A stretch of DNA of 64,000 nucleotides from NCBI GenBank assembly GCA_022605405.1, contig JABYQQ010000021.1:711440-775439 (forward strand), given 5' to 3'. The stretch's first letter is position 1. Every line of letters starts with the position of its first letter. A model generated the notes under the pieces. That model made no database searches. It saw only the letters and a program-made list of their open reading frames with translations, and was not told the origin of the DNA. Made by a program: the position numbers and the translations under genes. This document shows, in pieces, positions 1-9,689 of the stretch. Source of the DNA: Earliella scabrosa. Lineage: Eukaryota > Basidiomycota > Agaricomycetes > Polyporales > Polyporaceae.

Positions 1-728
1 TCAGTTGTCTCTCTATGATGGAAATTAGGTACGTATCGGACTCACTTTGGCAGTGTAGAGGGTGATTTGCTCTGGCATTCTGGACGGGCGACGCAAGAGA
101 GCGAACGTACTGATGATGTGTGATCGACTGCAGTAGTAGTGGTGCGGCCTCCGACTCTGTATATTAGCCCGTATTTATAGGCTCGGTATAGAGTTGCGCA
201 TGAGAGCCGTCGTAGGTGCCACGCAAGATGATGCCATCCTGGGGCTGATAAAGCACGGTTCACATGAGGGCTCCCTGAGAGAGCCCTGTCGACCCCGGTG
301 GGGTTTAGACCTAGCAGAATCAAGGGGGTTAGTAAGCGTGCTCACCAGTTGCGTGCTTGCACGAGCATCTGTCGGTTGAAAGCTGGGTCGGGGGGCGACA
401 AACGAGGAAGGTGTAGGACCGGAATAGGCCGAGTCTTTTAGGAGGAAGCATCCTGCGATGCGGGACGTAGTACAGGAGGTAGTACAGTATGTGTGGCTGG
501 TCGTAAGTGGGGTATGGAACATCGCGAAGGACATGAGGTCATGACTATAGTACGTATATTGCAGGGCGGGAGGCACAACACAGAGATAGAACGAAACATA
601 TAAAACAAGGAGATTGGCTCGGTCGTGCACGGTCGCTATCCAAGACGACCGACACTCGAATCTTGAGCCACGTTGAGGACGGCGGGCGACGGCACAAGGC
701 AGGGAGAAGCGGTGACAGACCGGGCTAC
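1..728. other. No supported gene; possible 3' continuation of next gene
   Basis: No open frame here resembles a known protein or shows convincing codon structure. The only point of note is at the right edge. The minus-strand gene ending at 729 terminates in a TGA that overlaps a good 5' splice donor (GTGAGT, read on the minus strand from 730). A further exon in this stretch is possible, but I cannot identify it. Confidence 0.3.
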
Positions 729-2310
729 TCACTCGTCGCCACGGCGGGCAAGGAACACGCCCATGTCACTGTTCCGCCCCCCGATCCCGCGCAGGCCTAC
801 GCTCGGAAAGCCCGTCACAGGCAAATACTCGGCCTTCTTCACTTGATCCTGCTCATCTCCACCACCGGCATGCGCGTGCACGTCAACGAGCGCACCCCCT
901 CCGAGGTCGCCCGGGAAGCCCTCAAAATCGTCGCCGGCCCCTGCAGAGGCGGGCGCGATCGCGGGCATCGACGTATGCGCGGAGGGCGGCGGGGACGTGA
1001 GCGAGGAGGACGCGGTCGCGGACTGGGAAGAGGTCGAGTGGGAGAGGGAGAGCGTCATCGGCTTGGACTTGGACTTACGCCGCTTCTTCTTCTCCGCCGG
1101 CGTGCTCTCGGACAGCGGGGACGGCGGCCCCGCGGCGTCCGCACCCGGGGAGAGCGGGGACGGGGAGAAGGGCTGGTGCGCGAGGAACTGGTGGTTGTAC
1201 GGCGCAGCGCCGCTCCCCGCAAGCCCCGTCGACCCTGGAACGAAAGCGTACCCGTTCGAGCCTGTACCGCGACTGGAGCTCGAGCGAGTGTCAGAGGTGG
1301 ACGCTGTCATCGCGCCGGACTTGGACTTGGGCTTGCGCGGACGCGAGGTGTACGACTCGCCGCCAAAGTCCGCGCCGTCTGCTTCCGCCTCGGCTGCCTC
1401 GCGCGCAGCCTCGGCGGCATCGGGGTCGAAGTTCTCGACGGGCTGGCCGTGGGCGAACGGCCCGAACTCTTGTGAGGACGAGATGGACATCGAGCCGGAG
1501 CCTGTGCCGGAAGTAAGGCTGGGTGCGAAAGGTGATGGTAGCGGGTGTCCGAACACAGGACCGCTTCCCTGTGAACAGAATAGTAAGAATCGTGGAACGG
1601 TGCGTGAACTCAGGCAATGTCGATCGCCAGCAAACAGGACTCGGACGCACCTGGAAGCCCTCAAAGTCCTGCTCGCCGTTCGTCTGGAGGTCCAACGCCC
1701 TGGCCATCGCAGCCCGCTTCAGCTCCTTCCTCTCTCGCCGCTTCCTGCGACGCTCCTCCTTCGCCCGCCGCTCCTCCTCCTCCCTCGCCAGCGCCTCCGC
1801 ATTCCGCGCCGCACTCAGCTCCTGGATCGCAGCCGCATCGAGCGGGGCCGCGTCCGAGTCCATGCTCGAGCTCGAGATCGTCCTTGCGCGCTCTCCGTCC
1901 CTCCCTCTCCCGCTCCCGCCCCTCCTAGTCGGCGTCCGTGCGTCCTCGTCGTCGGAATCGGGGAGCTGGATCGCCGGCGGACGGCCGAAGAGGTCGAAGC
2001 CGAACACACGGATGTGCTTGGGGGCGCGGCGGCGCTTCTTGCGGCGCTGGGAACGGTCGCCCGGGTTCGTGTGGAGCGAGAGCGCGTCGGCGTCGTCTGA
2101 GGCGTCCGCGAGGAGGCCCTCGAGCTCGTCTGGGCGCGCGCGGGGCGGGGGGATGGCGTGGGCGAAGGCGTTGTACCTGTTTGGTTGCGGGGTGGGCTCG
2201 TCTGTGTCCGAGGGCACGTCCGAGGTCGAGCTTGGGCCCTTGAGACAGGGGAGACAGGACGAGAAGGCCGCTTGGAAGGAGTCAGACCAGGAGAAATGGA
2301 CGTCGGCCAT
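729..2310 (-). CDS. Conserved low-complexity protein of unknown function
   Basis: Two exons give about 499 residues: 2310-1651 and 1568-729, with an 83-nt intron (donor GTGCGT, acceptor CACAG). The start MADVHFSWSD lies near a run of cysteines (SSCLPCLKG) that could be lipidated. The middle has a basic Arg/Lys coiled-coil-like stretch (EEEERRAKEERRRKRRERK, residues ~185-205). A DFEGF motif sits just before the intron and recurs as DDFEGFPGD near the C-terminus. The rest is Ser/Pro/Ala-rich and probably disordered. I do not recognise the function; it looks like a conserved basidiomycete hypothetical protein. The stop codon overlaps a possible GTGAGT donor, so the true 3' end may lie further on. 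The gene is convergent with nothing obvious; the CACTA-like element starts about 220 bp upstream of its ATG. Confidence 0.7.
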
Positions 2311-2533
2311 GGTTGTGAGCGGGGAGGTAGTGCGTGGTTAGAGTCGATGGTTGGGTGAAGCTGGGGTGGTTGTTCACTGCGCCGCAGTATATATGTCGTA
2401 CAGACTCGAATGCCAGAGCGCGAATGGGATTAGAGAGGACGTGAGGCGGCGTACGTGGCGGAGGAGATGAGCGGGGGAGGAAAAGAGCACGGGGAACGAG
2501 GCGTGCGGCACAGGGGGCATGAAAGGAATATCA

Positions 2534-3117
2534 CACTTCGTGCACCGGGCGAAAAATAGCGGGGTGATATGGATGTGATTTACCGGGGCAGTCTTTCCTA
2601 TCTCGTACAAATCACATTAGTATTCAATAACAGGAAAGTTAGCATTTCTCACCCAAATTACAGCCTTTTCATGCCCCGTGAAAGGTATCCTTTCACATGA
2701 GCTTTGTCATGTCGGTATAAAAAAACCTTGCCGTCTCTATCTCGTCTTGAGAAGTAGAGGGGAAAGTTTGCCCTTTTGTTCCCTTTCTGGTGATGCAACG
2801 GGATACCTATCCCACCGACATAACGGAATGAGATATTGATCGGATTTGTAAGACATCAACCTGCCAAATATGGCTATGATGGTATACCCGGAAAGGCAGG
2901 AGATAGGCAGCGGAAAAGTTATCCAATATCGGATCAATCTCGATATGGGCTTGGTAAACTTTACCGCTTGATATCCTCCCCTGAAATGTGTGGGCTCCCC
3001 GCTGGATGTTGATGGGACGGTATGTTATAGACGCTACCACTTCTTGCGAGCGCTCACATAGAAAGCTACAACGAGCGCGACAAGCTGCGCCCTCCCCAAA
3101 GCGGCCGCTCATTGCCA
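2534..3117 (+). repeat. Left inverted arm of CACTA-like element
   Basis: This arm pairs with 4165-4798. Shared landmarks include the terminal CACTTCG, the AAATCACAT block, the poly-A/T-flanked CTTGCCGTCTC block and the GGGAACAAAAGGGC block near 2770/4553. Confidence 0.8.
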
Positions 3118-3239
3118 CACTACAGAAATGGAACAGGAGTAATTAATGGCGCGCCGCGCAAACCCCGGATTCTTACTGCACATCCAGCCAGTCGCGTGCA
3201 ACGGTCTCGACGCATCGCGCATTACCGTGCTCTCGGACT

Positions 3240-4080
3240 CCCCCTTGCCCCGACGCTCCGCACGCGCCACCGCGCTTCCGAACGCCTCCCAACGCATCTC
3301 TGAGACTGTATGGTGCGTCGCAGCTCTCCGATCCCCTACGACGCTAACGGACACACCACAGCGCTCCAGACTGCCCGCTTCGAAGTGCCAGACGCTCCGC
3401 GGCGCACCACACCGCACTGGGAGGCCTCTCTCCCCGACGCTCCCCGACGAATCGCTCCAGACTGCCCGCTTCGAAGTGCCAGACGCTCCGCTGCTCACCA
3501 CAGTGCTCTCGGGAGCCTCTCTCGTCGACGCTCCTCAACGGATCACAGCGCTCTTCGACGCTCCCCGACGCTCCCCGACACTCCACGGCGCTCCACGGCG
3601 CTCCCGGGCGTTCCTCTCGTCGGTGCTCCCCGCAGCGCTCTTCGACGCTCCGCGACGGACTAGACCGCTCTCGGAGGCCTCTCTCGTCGACGCTCCTCAA
3701 CGGATCACAGCGCTCTTCGACGCTCCCCGACGCTCCCCGACGCTCCCCGACGCCCCACGGCGCTCTCGGGCATTCCTCTCGTCGATGCTCCCCGCAGCGC
3801 TCTTCGACGCTCCGCAGCAGATCACAGCGCTCTCGAACACCTCCGCACGCGCCCCCGATGGACGCGTCTCATTGCTCCCTGACGCCGCCCGACGCTCCCC
3901 GACGCTCTACAGCCCTCCTGATTGCGCCCCGACGTGTCATACCGCTCTCAGATCCCCTCCCGACACGTCCCCGCGCTCTGCGACGCCTCCCGATGCTCCG
4001 CGACGCATCACGGCGCTCCCGGACGCACTTTGACACTCCCAAACGTTCATCACAGCGCTCCGAAGCTCTCAAGTCTCACC
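3240..4080 (+). repeat. GC-rich tandem/direct repeats inside the element
   Basis: The centre of the element is built from degenerate units of the type CGACGCTCCC. These are organised in higher-order copies. A ~160-bp block beginning GCCTCTCTCGTCGACGCTCC at ~3513 recurs at ~3677. A ~40-bp block with CTGCCCGCTTCGAAGTGCC occurs at ~3370 and again at ~3460. All frames yield monotonous Arg/Ser/Pro/Asp peptides, typical of a minisatellite rather than a gene. Confidence 0.8.
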
Positions 4081-4164
4081 GGATATCCTAAAAGACCTCA
4101 CCGGACCGACGTGCTGCTCAGAGGGACCCCGCTCAGCGACGATAAACTCATGTAGCATTCAACA

Positions 4165-4798
4165 CCTGCAATGAGCGCGGTTTTTGGGAGGGCGCAGCTT
4201 GCCGCGCCCGTCGCAGCTGCCTTCACCGAAGCGACATGCCGCAATGACCGCGTTCCCTGGGCCGGGAGAGGGCTCAGCCCGTCGTAGCTTTCCATGAGAG
4301 CGCTCGCAAGGCAAGAACATAACCGTCCCGCCAACATCCAGCGGGAAGCGCACAGGGATGTCAAGCGCTAAAGTTTACCAAGCCCATATTGAGATTGATC
4401 CGATATTGGATAATTTTTCCGCGGCCTATCTCCTGCCTGTTCGGGTATCCCATCACAGCCATATTCGGCAAGATGATATCTGACAAATCTGATAAGTATC
4501 TCTTCCAGTTATTTTGGTGGGATGTGTATCTTGTCGCATCACGAGAAAGGGAACAAAAGGGCAAACTTTCCCCTCCACTTCTCAAGACGAGAAAGAGACG
4601 GCAAGGTTTTTTCACACCGACGCGAGAAAGCTCATGTGCAAGGATACCTTTCACGGGGCACGAAAGGCCTGTAATTTGGGTGAAAAATGTTAACTTTCCT
4701 GTTAGCGAATACTAATGTGATTTGTACGAGATAGGAAAGACTGTCCCGGTAAATCACATCCATATCACCATGCTATTTTTTGCCCGGTGCACGAAGTG
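4165..4798 (-). repeat. Right inverted arm of CACTA-like element
   Basis: This is the reverse complement of 2534-3117. It carries a ~50-bp extra segment around 4230-4290 (GCGTTCCCTGGGCCGGGAG region) that is absent from the left arm. Confidence 0.8.
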
Positions 4799-4808
4799 TC
4801 AGCGCGTC

Positions 4809-5268
4809 GAATTCTGATCAAACTGTAATATAAGTCTGAAGAATCTTTGCATTTGCTCCGCTGAAAATGATAAAGACAATTCGCAGTTGTTATACAATTA
4901 GATGCTCACGTAAGCTTGATAGCATTGTAAATCTGTCACAAAGTTAGATCAGCACTCTTTGTGACATCTCCACCCCATTCTTTGTGAGGAAAATTGTAAA
5001 GAAATTATGCGACAATGATATAACAAGGCAGATAATTGTATCCCTGCCAAAGAACGATGAAACAGTACAGAATGTACTTACCATTCTCGTCACGGAGAAT
5101 GGAGTGCATGTTGTGCAAAGAGTGTTGATCTAATTCACAAACTTCGATACAATACTATCATGCTTAGCTGGGCATCTTATCGACAAACAAATCCAGAGTA
5201 AGTGTACCATTTTCTCCGCCACAAATGGAGTACATTTTCGGACTTAAACTACAGTTCAATCAGGATTC
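4809..5268. mobile_element. Palindromic MITE-like element
   Basis: The segment folds on itself almost from end to end. The left end GAATTCTGATCAAACTGTA matches the reverse complement of the right end near 5268. Inner matching blocks include TAGATGC..TAAGCTTGATAGCATTGTA (left, ~4900) against the complement of 5140-5180, and TTAGATCAGCACTCTTTG (4943) against the complement of 5113-5130. It is AT-richer than its surroundings and has no ORF. It starts only 10 bp beyond the CACTA-like element. Superfamily and target duplication are not clear. Confidence 0.65.
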
Positions 5269-5772
5269 TTCTGGCGGATAATCCTTTCATGCCCGCTGTG
5301 CGGCCCAGACGAGCGCAATCACGGCTCCGGCTAGCTCCCGTCCTCCCCCCGGGCGGCTCATCTTGACGCTCATCCCAAGACCCAGTTGGACTCGAAGTGC
5401 ACGTCTGGCATCAAACATCCGCTTCATTGACTACTGTAACTACGTGACTTGGTATGCATTCATGCAAGAACAGCTGGAATAAGAGGACTTGAACAACTAT
5501 CCGGCAACTTTCCATGAAAATCTGTATCTCCTTCTGTAGGAGGATCGTACTTGTGTTCGCGCCATGTCGGGGACTCGAGCCTAGCGACCACTACTTCCAC
5601 CTGCACTTGCTATGCGAGTAGCAGGTCAAGTACGAGAGATCACCACGGCAAGCGACGCGGTTGCGCACTCCTCAGGCCGGTTAACCCCATCATGTGTCAA
5701 GCTGGTGAGTATTCCAATATACAGAGCAATACAATACACACAAGAAATGCCGCCGTTCCTTCTAGACGGACC
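5269..5772. other. Intergenic, no gene seen
   Basis: This is the 3' flank of the NF-YB gene. No coding signal or repeat was recognised. Confidence 0.4.
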
Positions 5773-6417
5773 TCACTCGTCCGCACTTGCTTCTATATTT
5801 CGTGCGTTCCCCGGCTGAGCCTGGTGCTGGTGCTGTGAGGTGCGCTCCAGTCAGTGACCGTTCTATCCTCTCCGACCTCCCTCCTCCCCTCTCCCTCTCC
5901 ATATGCATGCACCCCAAACACCAGAGTACTCACATGCCTGAGCTTCGAGAGATGGATTTTGAGCGTCTCCGCGTAGTTCTCAAAGCCGAGCGTGACCATG
6001 GCGTAGAGGATGTCCTCGCCCCCGATCGTCTTCCGCTTCTCCATCTGGCACTTCTCCGCCGCCTCGGACGTGATGAACGAGATGAACTCGGACACGCACT
6101 CCTGCACGCACTCCTTCGCCTCCTTTGAGATCTTCGCCGTCCCCGGCACCGCCGCCTTCATGATTCGCGACACGTTCGCGATCTTGCAAAGTTGCACGCG
6201 AGGCAGCATCCATTTGAGCGCGGCGCGGTCTTCGAGATGATGGAACGGAGAGAGCACGCACTGGAAGAAAGCGGTCCTGCTCGCGGTATTCGCCCACTTC
6301 TTGCTCTGTGATGGGCGCAGGTTCTGGTGCCTCTGGCGCGGGCTGCGGGGTCGAGCCGTCGTCCTGCGCGGGGGCGATAGTCTGAGGAGCGATTGTTGGT
6401 GGTACAAAGTCGGACAT
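5773..6417 (-). CDS. HAP3: CCAAT-binding factor subunit NF-YB/HAP3
   Basis: Histone-fold subunit of the trimeric CCAAT-binding complex (HAP2/3/5, NF-Y), a nuclear transcription factor. Exons read 6417-6262, 6182-5934 and 5832-5773 (about 154 residues). Exon 1 encodes a Pro/Gln-rich leader ending EQDRFLP. The first intron (donor GTGCGT) falls exactly before IANVSRIMK, the conserved start of the NF-YB core. The core continues with [43 protein letters not shown] and [18 protein letters not shown], essentially the family consensus. The last, short exon (HQHQAQPGN..) is inferred from a CACAG acceptor and is the least certain part. The gene diverges from the first cupin across about 420 bp. The family assignment is very secure. 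Confidence 0.9.
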
Positions 6418-6836
6418 GGTCGCGGCTTTGAGATAAGTCAAGTAGGTTGCGCGCACAGAAAACAGAACGGAAGAAGGTGAGTCCGCTGTCGTCGTCGTCT
6501 TCGCTGAGAAGCCCTGCCAGTTCTCAGCAACAGAGAGAACGCGAGAACGCGCTTGAATACGCTCACGTGATATGACGTCTCGTGCGTCTTCCGACACGCG
6601 CAACGGCGCGACGCGACAAAGAGTGTTGAGTCAGTTGTGCGATTAGCAGCTATCACCGCAGTTCTTCTACGTAAACGCAGACAACTGACTCGACCTCCGC
6701 TACCGAGAGAAGCAACGAACCGTGAAGAGTCTGTCCAGCAGGCTGAGATACATAAGGCGGCCATTACAGCGAGCACCGAGCCCCAAGCTGCCCCGCTCAT
6801 CAGTTCTCTCTACTCGAAGACAGTCCGCCAGTCGCA
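6418..6836. promoter_or_regulatory. Shared divergent promoter region NF-YB / cupin 1
   Basis: 419 bp separate the two start codons. A reading frame continues upstream of the NF-YB ATG on the minus strand, but nothing there resembles protein, so it is taken as 5' leader. No clear TATA box is seen on either side. Confidence 0.45.
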
Positions 6837-7430
6837 ATGACCACCGAATCACCATTGTCGACGCCGAGACAACCCAACACACCCAACCCTAGCACGCCCG
6901 GTCCCTCGGACAACACAGACTTCCTCATCCGCACCGCAGACCTCCCTCCCTCCGCGTGGGCACACGTCGTGCACCCATTCGCGCCAGCTTCCCAGTGGTA
7001 CCGGTCCAAGCTCGGCGACGCCACCGGGTTCACCAAGACCGGCGTGCACCTCTACCGCCTGCCCGCGGGCACGCAGTGCTCGCCTCTGCATTGGCACGAA
7101 AACGATGACGAGTGGATGTACATCCTAGACGCGGGCGAGGCCGCCGCGGTGCTCGTCTGGGAGCCATCGCCCGACAAGGGAAAGGAGGGCGTCTTGAGGG
7201 AGGTGGGGGTCAAGAATGGGGACTTTTTGGGATTCAGGAAGGGTGTTGAGCGGGCGCATACGCTGAAGGCGGGTACGACGGAGATGAAGTACCTCGTTGG
7301 GGGGAGCCGGAGCGAGCATGACGTTTGCCACTACCCGATGGAGGGGAAGAAGCTGGTGGTTGACTGGCCGCGGGGTCAGTCGGCGAGCTGGACGTTGGAG
7401 GACGAGGAAACCGGGACACCGCGGGAGTAG
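6837..7430 (+). CDS. Small cupin-domain protein, paralog 1
   Basis: Intronless, 197 residues. The single cupin barrel shows both signature motifs. Motif 1 is HWHENDDEWMYILDAG, with His-His-Glu as likely metal ligands. Motif 2 is GDFLGFRKGVERAHTLKAG, with the fourth ligand His. The N-terminus has a Pro/Thr-rich tail followed by IRTADLPPSAW, a block shared with the two downstream paralogs. Such single-domain cupins (RmlC-like fold) bind a divalent metal, and their reactions vary (epimerase, dioxygenase, binding protein). The substrate here is unknown. The gene diverges from NF-YB. It is closest to paralog 2: both have TTADLP-type starts, KNGDFLGF, VGGSRS.HDVC and a WTLED tail. Confidence 0.85.
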   Translation: MTTESPLSTPRQPNTPNPSTPGPSDNTDFLIRTADLPPSAWAHVVHPFAPASQWYRSKLGDATGFTKTGVHLYRLPAGTQCSPLHWHENDDEWMYILDAGEAAAVLVWEPSPDKGKEGVLREVGVKNGDFLGFRKGVERAHTLKAGTTEMKYLVGGSRSEHDVCHYPMEGKKLVVDWPRGQSASWTLEDEETGTPRE

Positions 7431-8025
7431 ATCGGTGGTGAAGTAGAGGTTATAGTGGCCATATGACAGGAATCCCGCATAGATCACAGTGTCAAGACCG
7501 ACGCTGCGTGCTAGTGTATGTCGATATGCATGCTGCGTGTATACAGACGGAATGCCGAGGGGGTTGCGTATGACTAACTCCTGCCGCAAAGTCGAGATCA
7601 TGAGACTTCTCGTCAGTTTGGTTTCGTATCACAAACAGAGGTAGCCTACCTAGTACTAGGATGCCAACTGGATGCGGTCTCAGCCTCGATTGTCAAGGGG
7701 CCAGCCTTCGTCCCAATTCATTGTGAACTTCAGTGCGAGGCTAGGAAGAGCAATGCATTCAAAGGAGCGCGCACGCACGCGCACGACGTCTCTCGAGTAG
7801 TCGGGCCGATGCCGAGGTAGCCAGCAAGACAATCTGGGTGATAGTAGGCACTCGTAAGAATGGCGTAAAGCGTGACGACCACCAAGCTCACCTTAGTAAA
7901 ATCCAGCCGGGCCCAAGGAAAGTATAGGAGCCCAGCACGTAACACCGACTCCGAGTCGGACGCCAGAGGTCTGTCTGCTCATATATCGACTTTGCGGTAT
8001 CCCAAGCTCCCAAACCTCACCCACC
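7431..8025. other. Intergenic between cupins 1 and 2
   Basis: No gene is seen. A TATA-like ATATAT at ~7980 lies about 45 bp before the cupin 2 ATG. Confidence 0.4.
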
Positions 8026-8589
8026 ATGTCCACCACGTCCAGCACTCCCGCGCCCAACTCACCCAGCAGCGCAGAGTACCTCATCCACACCGCAGACCTT
8101 CCTCCCTCCGCATTCGCACAAAAAAGTCACCCACTTCTGCCGACGTGCGAGCGCTACGAGTATCCCATTGGGGATGCCACCGGGTTCACTAAGACCGGCG
8201 TGCGCCTCTACCGCCTCCCCCCGGGCGCGCAGTGCACGCCGCTGCACTGGCACAGCGGCGAGGACGAGTGGATGTACGTCCTCGACGCGGGGGAGGGCGG
8301 GGCGGTGCTCATCTGGGAGCCGTCGTCCAAAAACGACAAAGAGGGAGTCCTAAAGGAGGTGACAGTCAAGAATGGGGACTTTTTGGGCTTCAAGGCGGGC
8401 GTCGAGCGGGCGCATACGCTCCGGGCGGGCACGACGGAGATGGTGTACCTCGTTGGGGGGAGCCGGAGCGACCATGATGTTTGTCGGTATCCGTTGGAGG
8501 GGAAGAAGTTGACGATTGATTGGCCGCGGGGTCGTCAAGAGCCGAGCTGGACGTTGGAGGATGTGGAGATAGGAGGATCGCGGGAGTAG
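8026..8589 (+). CDS. Small cupin-domain protein, paralog 2
   Basis: Intronless, 187 residues. Cupin motif 1 is HWHSGEDEWMYVLDAG; motif 2 is GDFLGFKAGVERAHTLRAG. The protein aligns with paralog 1 over its whole length apart from the variable Ser/Thr/Pro-rich first 20 residues. All presumed metal ligands (two His and Glu of motif 1, His of motif 2) are kept, so it should be functional. The single-exon state shared by all three copies suits DNA-level tandem duplication. No partner enzyme lies next to it, so the substrate remains unknown. Confidence 0.85.
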   Translation: MSTTSSTPAPNSPSSAEYLIHTADLPPSAFAQKSHPLLPTCERYEYPIGDATGFTKTGVRLYRLPPGAQCTPLHWHSGEDEWMYVLDAGEGGAVLIWEPSSKNDKEGVLKEVTVKNGDFLGFKAGVERAHTLRAGTTEMVYLVGGSRSDHDVCRYPLEGKKLTIDWPRGRQEPSWTLEDVEIGGSRE

Positions 8590-9026
8590 ACTGGTGGCGA
8601 CTAGAGTAGCAGTTGCAGGCTGTGAGGATTATCGTGGAACTCCTTTCAATGTACCCCGAACAAGTACGTGTCTGTCGAGAGCTATCGTGGTGCGGGAACG
8701 TTCAACGCTGATGAGTGTGCGCCGTATGACAGCTGGGAGTTGAGATGATGAGGTCGGTCTCGTACATGTACGAGGTTTCAACAGACTACTTACTCCGTGA
8801 CCGTGCTGTTGGGGCAGGCAACGGTATTCAGCTATGGCCAGAGAGTGAGCGAGGCATACCATGCCTGATGTAGGCAAATACAGTCTCATACACCGTCTGG
8901 AGGTGTAACTTTACTGTATTGAACTTGCTATTGGACGTGAACGCGTGAACGTAACAAGCAAGTTGAACCAACGAGCGCTCAAGCCTCCACAGAAAGGAAC
9001 ATGCCGGAGGCCACGTGGCGCGCACC
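8590..9026. other. Intergenic, no gene seen
   Basis: This lies between cupin 2 and the fungalysin fragment. No coding pattern was recognised. Confidence 0.35.
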
Positions 9027-9325
9027 CCGATAAGTCCGACGCCGGCAAGGTGTGGGCGAACGTCCTCCACATCGTGCACGGCTTTGCGCCGGAGCGCGCA
9101 CGAACCCCGAGTGCGACGCGGGGAACGCGGGATGGCTGCACCTGTTGGTCGAGGCACTCCAGATCCAGCCATGGTCGGAGCCGATGATGCTCACCGCGAG
9201 GGACTCCCGTGGATCCAGGCAGACGCGAACAGTTTTGGCGGGAATAACAGGTGTCTGTTGTGGAAGGCGTTCGCGAGCAGGGGTCTTCTGCGGAATTCGA
9301 AGACGATGATACAGTCACAAGTTCT
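9027..9325 (+). pseudogene. C-terminal fragment of an M36 fungalysin metalloprotease
   Basis: Three reading frames in succession give an M36-like C-terminus. SDAGKVWANVLHIVHG (from ~9036) resembles the family's GEVWAxxL block. After a frameshift comes NPECDAGNAGWLHLLVEALQ (~9106-9165) and IQPWSEPMMLTARDS. After a second frameshift near 9210 comes WIQADANSFGGNNRCLLWKA, then FASRGLL (to ~9290). The last block matches the family pattern ARDAxIQADxNxxGGxNxCxLWxxFAxRGLG. The HEXXH zinc-binding catalytic region is absent. Fungalysins are secreted metalloproteases; this copy cannot encode one. The family call rests on remembered consensus. Confidence 0.65.
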
Positions 9326-9569
9326 GACTGCTGAGCCGTGAGTTCTGTATCTGTTACTTAGCTTTTTTTCACAGCTCCGAGTCCGTAGGGGATCCCGATC
9401 GAATGTCGCCATTGTCCAGAGAAGTAGTCCCGGAGGTCAAGGTCAGGACAATCCTCCTTTCCAGACATTCAGACCTAAACCATATCGGGTACGTCGGCTC
9501 CCCGCACAGTATCAGCATGATACCCACGGGGGCAGCTGATTCGTGCCACAAGACTTCCACAGCAAAGCT

Positions 9570-9577
9570 TATAAATA
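9570..9577 (+). promoter_or_regulatory. TATA box of cupin 3
   Basis: TATAAATA lies about 113 bp before the preferred ATG at 9690. Confidence 0.55.
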
Positions 9578-9689
9578 CCTCAAGTACTCCCCAGTCCACC
9601 ATTAAACGTTAAAGGGCCTCGCCGTCCATACGCCCGCATTGCCTCTCACCCACGACTTATCAACGCCTACACTTCGCGTAGCCGCGAAC

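Larger units (their letters stand above)
2534..4798. mobile_element. CACTA-like foldback transposon, non-autonomous
   Basis: The ends are exact inverted repeats starting CACTTCGTGCACCGGGC. The left end begins at 2534, and the complementary end finishes at 4798. The element is flanked on both sides by TCA (2531-2533 and 4799-4801), a 3-bp target-site duplication. CACTx termini plus 3-bp duplications are the hallmark of the CACTA/EnSpm (CMC) superfamily, which is family knowledge. The inverted arms are unusually long (about 0.6 kb each, roughly 85% alike by eye). The 1-kb centre holds GC-rich tandem repeats and no transposase, so the copy is non-autonomous. ORFs inside it are repeat translations, not genes. 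Confidence 0.8.

Noticed and set aside
175..732. 185-residue minus-strand ORF at the left edge
   Set aside because: Composition is erratic and it overlaps the conserved gene's 3' end in another frame; no family resemblance.
663..2341. Long plus-strand ORFs (up to 367 residues) over the first gene
   Set aside because: Arg/Gly/Pro-rich shadows of the GC-rich minus-strand gene, which has sensible splice sites and start.
3240..4080. Possible CRISPR-like array
   Set aside because: Repeats are degenerate, without unique spacers, in a eukaryotic sequence and inside a transposon.
3109..4091. ORFs up to 295 residues rich in Arg/Ser/Pro/Asp
   Set aside because: They translate the degenerate tandem repeat inside the foldback element, and every frame stays open for that reason.
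4389..4715. Conserved-looking 108-residue ORF also seen on the opposite strand at 2737-2937
   Set aside because: The similarity is due to the inverted arms of the element; there is no start context or family.
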